Shown: positions 6,233 to 9,274 of the stretch, piece after piece
Position numbering within the stretch: the first letter of the stretch is position 1
Layout: each line of letters opens with the position of its first letter
NCBI GenBank assembly: GCA_035653295.1
Contig: DASRCB010000123.1
Span: 1 to 9,274, forward strand
Length of the DNA stretch: 9,274 nucleotides
Direction: 5' to 3'
DNA from: DASRCB01 sp035653295
GTDB lineage: Bacteria > Acidobacteriota > Terriglobia > Bryobacterales > Bryobacteraceae
Translations under genes and position numbers: made by a program
The notes under the pieces: model-generated
Told to the model about the DNA's origin: nothing
The model's input: the letters and a program-made list of their open reading frames with translations, nothing else
Databases searched by the model: none

Positions 6233-6894
6233 AGTTTTTCCTTGATACCGCCAATCTGAACGAGCTGCGCAAGGGCGCGGAATGGGGCATCGTCGATGGC
6301 GTGACCACGAATCCCTCGCTGATCGCCAAGGAAGGGCGGCCGATCGAGGACCAGATTCGCGAGATCTGCGACATCATCGACGGCGATGTCAGCGCCGAGG
6401 TCGTCTCCACGGCCAGCGATGAGATGCTGCCGGAAGGCCGGCGGCTGGCCCGCATTCATCGAAACGTGGTGGTGAAGCTGCCGCTCACGCGCGATGGCAT
6501 CCGCGCCTGCTCTGTCCTGAGCCGCGAAGGCATTCGCACCAATGTGACGCTGTGCTTTTCCGCCGCGCAGGCGTTGCTGGCGGCCAAAGCCGGCGCTTAC
6601 ATCGTGAGCCCGTTCGTCGGCCGGCTGGATGATATCGGCGTTCCCGGCATGGATCTCATCCGCGACATCGTGACCATCTACCGCAACTACGGCTTCAAGA
6701 CCCAGGTGCTCGCGGCCTCGCTGCGCGCGCCGATGCATGTGATCGACGCGGCGAAGGCGGGCGCGGATATCGGCACCCTGCCATACAAGGTGATGGACAT
6801 GTTGTTCAATCACCCGCTGACCGACAAGGGTTTGGAGCAGTTCCTGAACGACTACGCGCGGGCTTTCCAGGAAGCTCCTGCGATGGCGCGCTAA
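6229..6894 (+). CDS. tal: Small (TalC/Fsa-type) transaldolase
   Basis: Schiff-base class I aldolase of the small transaldolase / fructose-6-phosphate aldolase family, moving a dihydroxyacetone unit between sugar phosphates in the cytosolic pentose phosphate pathway. The 221 residues match the short form (about 215-220). Motifs: MKFFLDTANL (1-10, with D6), DGVTTNPSL (23-31), VVVKLPLT (80-87, Schiff-base lysine K83), TNVTLCFS (104-111) and VSPFVGRLDDIG (126-137). E57 in AEVVS and F129 in SPFVGR stand where true Fsa enzymes have Gln and Tyr, which favours transaldolase activity over F6P aldolase; this is inferred from recalled residues. The start overlaps the upstream stop codon. No intrinsic terminator is visible in 6895-6970. 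Confidence 0.95.
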   Translation: MKFFLDTANLNELRKGAEWGIVDGVTTNPSLIAKEGRPIEDQIREICDIIDGDVSAEVVSTASDEMLPEGRRLARIHRNVVVKLPLTRDGIRACSVLSREGIRTNVTLCFSAAQALLAAKAGAYIVSPFVGRLDDIGVPGMDLIRDIVTIYRNYGFKTQVLAASLRAPMHVIDAAKAGADIGTLPYKVMDMLFNHPLTDKGLEQFLNDYARAFQEAPAMAR

Positions 6895-6929
6895 CCCATT
6901 CCGGCTCAGGCTGTTGCGCCCGTGTGACC

Positions 6930-6949
6930 GATGCTGACCGTTAAGCATC
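6930..6949 (+). repeat. Short inverted repeat before the FecR-domain gene
   Basis: GATGCT (6930-6935) and AGCATC (6944-6949) form a 6-bp stem with an 8-nt loop, ending 21 nt before the ATG at 6971. It could be an operator or leader hairpin; it has no T-tract. Confidence 0.25.
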
Positions 6950-6970
6950 TAACATAACGGGTGACAAGAA

Positions 6971-8005
6971 ATGAAATGGCAAAGCTTGAAAAGGCTGCTT
7001 CCGATTGCGACGGTCGCGATCGGGATGGCGGCCGGCGGCTCCGTTTGGGCCGCGAACACAACCGCCCGGCCGGGAACAATCAACTACGTTGAAGGGCAGG
7101 TGCTGCTCGATGGGCAGCCGCTGGGCGCGAGGTCGATCGGCTCGGCAGAGCTGGACAGCGGTCAGGTGCTCGACACCAGGCAGGGCAAAGCGGAAGTGCT
7201 GCTCACGCCCGGAGTGTTCCTGCGCGTCGGAGATAACAGCGAGATCCGGATGCAGAATCCGGGGCTCACGCAGACGAGCGTCGCGGTGACACGCGGCGAA
7301 GCGCTGCTCGAAGTGAGCATGCTCATGAAAGAGAACGACCTGCAGATCGCCGATGCAGGGGCCGTCACGACCATTCAGAAAAACGGTCTTTACCGGTTCA
7401 CGGCGGATGCGAATCCGACTGTCAGCGTGATCGACGGCAAGGCCGATGTGCGGGAAGGCGACCGCACGGTGAAGGTGAAGAAAGATCACCAGCTGCTGCT
7501 CACGGCGGCGAACGCGAAACCGCAGAAGTTCGATAAGGCATCGGAAGATGACCTGTATGCCTGGAGCAAGCTGCGCTCCGAGTATGTGGCGAAGGCCAAT
7601 GCGGCGGATGTGCAGATGGTGGTTGCCGGCGGGCTGCCGTGGTATGGTCCGGGCTGGTATTGGAGCCCGTGGTATGGCATGTACGCCTTCATGCCCGGCG
7701 ATGCGGCTTTCATAAGCCCGTTCGGGTATCCGTTCTACTCGCCGTTCTACAACCCGTGGTATTACGGCGGCGGCGTGATTGTCGGCCGCGGTTATTACGG
7801 CGGAGGTCATGGCTGGTGGCATCACCGGACGGCTCCGGCGACAGGGTCGCGGGTGGCGATCGGCCGCCGCATGGCGCCGAGGCCCGCGTTTCGCGGCGGC
7901 GCGCCACGGATGGCGATCACGCGCGGTCCGAGTCTGGGGATGAACAACGGGTTTGGCCGCGGCGGTTTTGGCGGCTTTCACGGCGGCGGAGGATTCCACC
8001 GCTAA
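6971..8005 (+). CDS. Exported FecR-domain protein with Tyr/Trp/Gly-rich C-terminal tail
   Basis: A 344-residue exported protein. A Sec signal peptide covers residues 1-27 (basic KWQSLKRLL, hydrophobic core PIATVAIGMAAGG, VWA cleavage site). Residues about 34-175 form a FecR-type beta domain: GTINYVEGQVLLDGQP, then a DSGQVLDTRQGKAEVLLTPG segment, LRVGDNSEIRM and VSVIDGKADVREGD. In that family the fold is thought to bind polysaccharide or protein outside the cytoplasm. From about 220 the sequence becomes very rich in Trp, Tyr, Pro and Gly (WYGPGWYWSPWYGMY), then Gly/Arg/Phe/His-rich to the end, probably disordered or surface-associated. No TonB-box, sigma factor or anti-sigma partner is adjacent, so a role in iron signalling is not supported. 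The start has GGTGA 7 nt upstream. It is likely a single-gene unit ending at the terminator at 8033. Confidence 0.85.
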   Translation: MKWQSLKRLLPIATVAIGMAAGGSVWAANTTARPGTINYVEGQVLLDGQPLGARSIGSAELDSGQVLDTRQGKAEVLLTPGVFLRVGDNSEIRMQNPGLTQTSVAVTRGEALLEVSMLMKENDLQIADAGAVTTIQKNGLYRFTADANPTVSVIDGKADVREGDRTVKVKKDHQLLLTAANAKPQKFDKASEDDLYAWSKLRSEYVAKANAADVQMVVAGGLPWYGPGWYWSPWYGMYAFMPGDAAFISPFGYPFYSPFYNPWYYGGGVIVGRGYYGGGHGWWHHRTAPATGSRVAIGRRMAPRPAFRGGAPRMAITRGPSLGMNNGFGRGGFGGFHGGGGFHR

Positions 8006-8032
8006 GGTTCGCGTACTCCTCCTGAACAATCA

Positions 8033-8068
8033 GCCCTGCTCCGGTTTTGGCCGAAGCAGGGCGTTTTT
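8033..8068 (+). terminator. Intrinsic terminator of the FecR-domain gene
   Basis: GCCCTGCT (8033-8040) pairs perfectly with AGCAGGGC (8055-8062), extended inward by CGG/CCG after one mismatch, with a 6-nt loop. TTTTT follows at 8064-8068. It lies 28 nt after the stop codon. Confidence 0.88.
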
Positions 8069-8175
8069 GTTTCAGGCCAACTCACGTTAGCGATCGAGAC
8101 TGGCCGCGGATGAACGCTCACGAAGAACTGCGGGCACACGAATCCCGCGCGATCATCGATTGGCTTCCGGGCGTC

Positions 8176-8192
8176 AGCCGCCGAGGGCGGCT
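8176..8192. repeat. Perfect 7-bp hairpin in the convergent spacer
   Basis: AGCCGCC (8176-8182) and GGCGGCT (8186-8192) flank a GAG loop. It lies 30 nt downstream of the minus-strand 92-residue gene and could end its transcript, but lacks a T-tract. The remainder of 8069-8221 shows no convincing gene. Confidence 0.3.
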
Positions 8193-8221
8193 CGCGGTAA
8201 GCTCAGTTGAGCGGCTGAAGT

Positions 8222-8500
8222 TCAGGCCGCTTCATCGTATTGGGCGATGAAGCGGTCGATGGGGATTCCCCGGCTCCGGGCGGCCTGCTCGGTGCAGATC
8301 CAGAACGTGGGCCACCATTTTTCCTGCTTATCGTACGGGGCGCGGTACTGATAGAAATCCCTCGACAGCCGCTTCACCTGAGGTTTGGTACGATTCTCAC
8401 GGCCGAGCTCCATCGCTTCGGCCAGAGCGTTCTCGTACGTCTCGAACGGTCCTTCGATGTAGTCCTTCCAGGTGATGATGTGCCAAACTGCGGGGTTCAC
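8222..8500 (-). CDS. Small soluble protein of unknown function downstream of the rRNA operon
   Basis: No family recognised. With the GTG at 8498-8500 as start the product has 92 residues and is rich in Trp, Tyr and charged residues: VWHIITWKDYIEGPFETYEN, then a helical ALAEAMELGREN, RDFYQYRAPYDKQEKWWPTFW and SRGIPIDRFIAQYDEAA. Third codon positions are GC-rich and the composition is natural, which supports a real gene on this strand. The frame stays open upstream to 8677, but that part crosses the rRNA terminator and the 5S end, so it is not the real start. No ATG and no strong Shine-Dalgarno sequence is seen, so the start is uncertain. It is the first gene after the rRNA terminator, on the same strand. 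Confidence 0.6.
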   Translation of the reverse strand: MNPAVWHIITWKDYIEGPFETYENALAEAMELGRENRTKPQVKRLSRDFYQYRAPYDKQEKWWPTFWICTEQAARSRGIPIDRFIAQYDEAA

Positions 8501-8603
8501 GTTTACTATTTTCTCGAAGATGAGGGCTGACGTCCAGTGGTGGAGCGCGTGCTCTTTAAATTTGATTTGCCGCGAGGGGAGGAGCGGTCGCAGTGTGGGC
8601 CAG

Positions 8604-8637
8604 AAAACCAAAAGCCCCGAGCGGTGAGGCTCGGGGC
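8604..8637 (-). terminator. Intrinsic terminator of the rRNA operon
   Basis: Read on the minus strand, GCCCCGAGC (8637-8629) pairs with GCTCGGGGC (8622-8614) in a perfect 9-bp stem with a 6-nt loop, followed by TTTTGGTTTT (8613-8604). It lies 13 nt after the 5S rRNA 3' end. Confidence 0.93.
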
Positions 8638-8650
8638 GTTGGTAGTTAAT

Positions 8651-8765
8651 TGGGCGACGTCCTACTCTCCCACACACTTGGCGCGTGCAGTACCATCGGG
8701 GCTGTGAGGCTTAACTGCCGTGTTCGGGATGGGAACGGGTGGGGCCCTCACGCTAAGATCACCCA
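8651..8765 (-). rRNA. rrf: 5S ribosomal RNA
   Basis: Structural RNA of the large ribosomal subunit. On the minus strand the internal signature CCGTTCCCATCCCGAACACGG, with AGTTAAGCC and GATGGTACTG after it, and GGGAGAGTAGGACG near the 3' end are diagnostic of bacterial 5S. The ends pair as helix I: TGGGTGA with TCGCCCA. The length is about 115 nt; each end could be off by one or two bases. It lies about 100 nt after the 23S end, and the operon terminator follows. Confidence 0.96.
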
Positions 8766-8775
8766 AAGGTCGGGG

Positions 8776-8796
8776 GCTTTCCCCTGGGGGGAAAGC
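8776..8796 (-). repeat. Perfect hairpin in the 23S-5S spacer
   Basis: GCTTTCCCC (8776-8784) and GGGGAAAGC (8788-8796) form a 9-bp stem with a 3-nt loop. On the transcript it sits about 10 nt before the 5S 5' end and has no T-tract, so it is more likely part of pre-5S processing than a terminator. No tRNA is found in the spacer (8766-8866). Confidence 0.5.
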
Positions 8797-8866
8797 TTGC
8801 TGAACACTGACGGGGAACACAAGAACAAGAGAATGTTTGGCCTGCGCTGTATTGCGGGTAAATTTT

Positions 8867-9274
<408 letters not shown>

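Noticed and set aside
5857..6948. 363-residue minus-strand frame across the FAH-family and transaldolase genes
   Set aside because: Both plus-strand genes are certain; the antisense product has no recognisable motif and is His/Arg/Ala-rich, as expected for a shadow.
6941..8029. 362-residue minus-strand frame opposite the FecR-domain gene
   Set aside because: The plus strand has a signal peptide, FecR domain and terminator; the antisense frame is Arg/Ala/Pro-rich.
8047..8250. 67-residue plus-strand frame after the FecR-domain gene
   Set aside because: It begins inside the terminator and has no ribosome binding site or recognisable motif.
8501..8677. In-frame extension of the 92-residue gene into the 5S region
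   Set aside because: It would pass through the rRNA terminator hairpin and 5S rRNA.

Overview
The window is high-GC bacterial chromosome. Gene content points to an acidobacterium, possibly near Candidatus Solibacter/Bryobacter. The reasons are a Thermus/alphaproteobacteria-type isocitrate dehydrogenase, an orphan Flp pilin, and a FecR-domain exported protein with a Tyr/Trp/Gly-rich tail. This placement is inference; the partial 23S rRNA would settle it. Most of the window is ordinary metabolism plus the 3' end of an rRNA operon. No mobile element, CRISPR array, phage gene or tRNA was seen.

Layout. (1) Positions 1-2377, minus strand: an icd-purE-purK run, read from right to left. purK is cut by the window edge. 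The icd-purE gap is 3 nt and purE-purK overlap by 4 nt (GTGA), so co-transcription is likely. The genes link NADPH/2-oxoglutarate production to two consecutive purine synthesis steps. (2) 2468-2851, plus: a small four-helix membrane protein of unknown role. (3) 3039-3230, plus: a Flp/Fap-type pilin with no tad genes nearby, convergent with the next gene and 7 nt from its stop codon. (4) 3238-5255, minus: a protein of unknown family, then a LarA-like (lactate racemase, nickel-pincer) homologue that keeps the spacing of the catalytic residues. (5) 5256-5491: a divergent intergenic region with direct and inverted repeats. (6) 5492-6894, plus: a fumarylacetoacetate hydrolase-family protein translationally coupled (ATGA overlap) to a small TalC-type transaldolase. 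(7) 6971-8005, plus: an exported FecR-domain protein with a clear intrinsic terminator. (8) 8222-8500, minus: a small unknown protein. (9) 8614-9274, minus: the rRNA operon end, with the last ~408 nt of 23S rRNA, a spacer with a perfect hairpin, 5S rRNA and a strong terminator.

No convincing new multi-gene system was found. The parts that deserve a second look are the divergent LarA homologue with its unknown partner, the orphan pilin, the aromatic tail of the FecR-domain protein, and the repeats in the 5256-5491 spacer.
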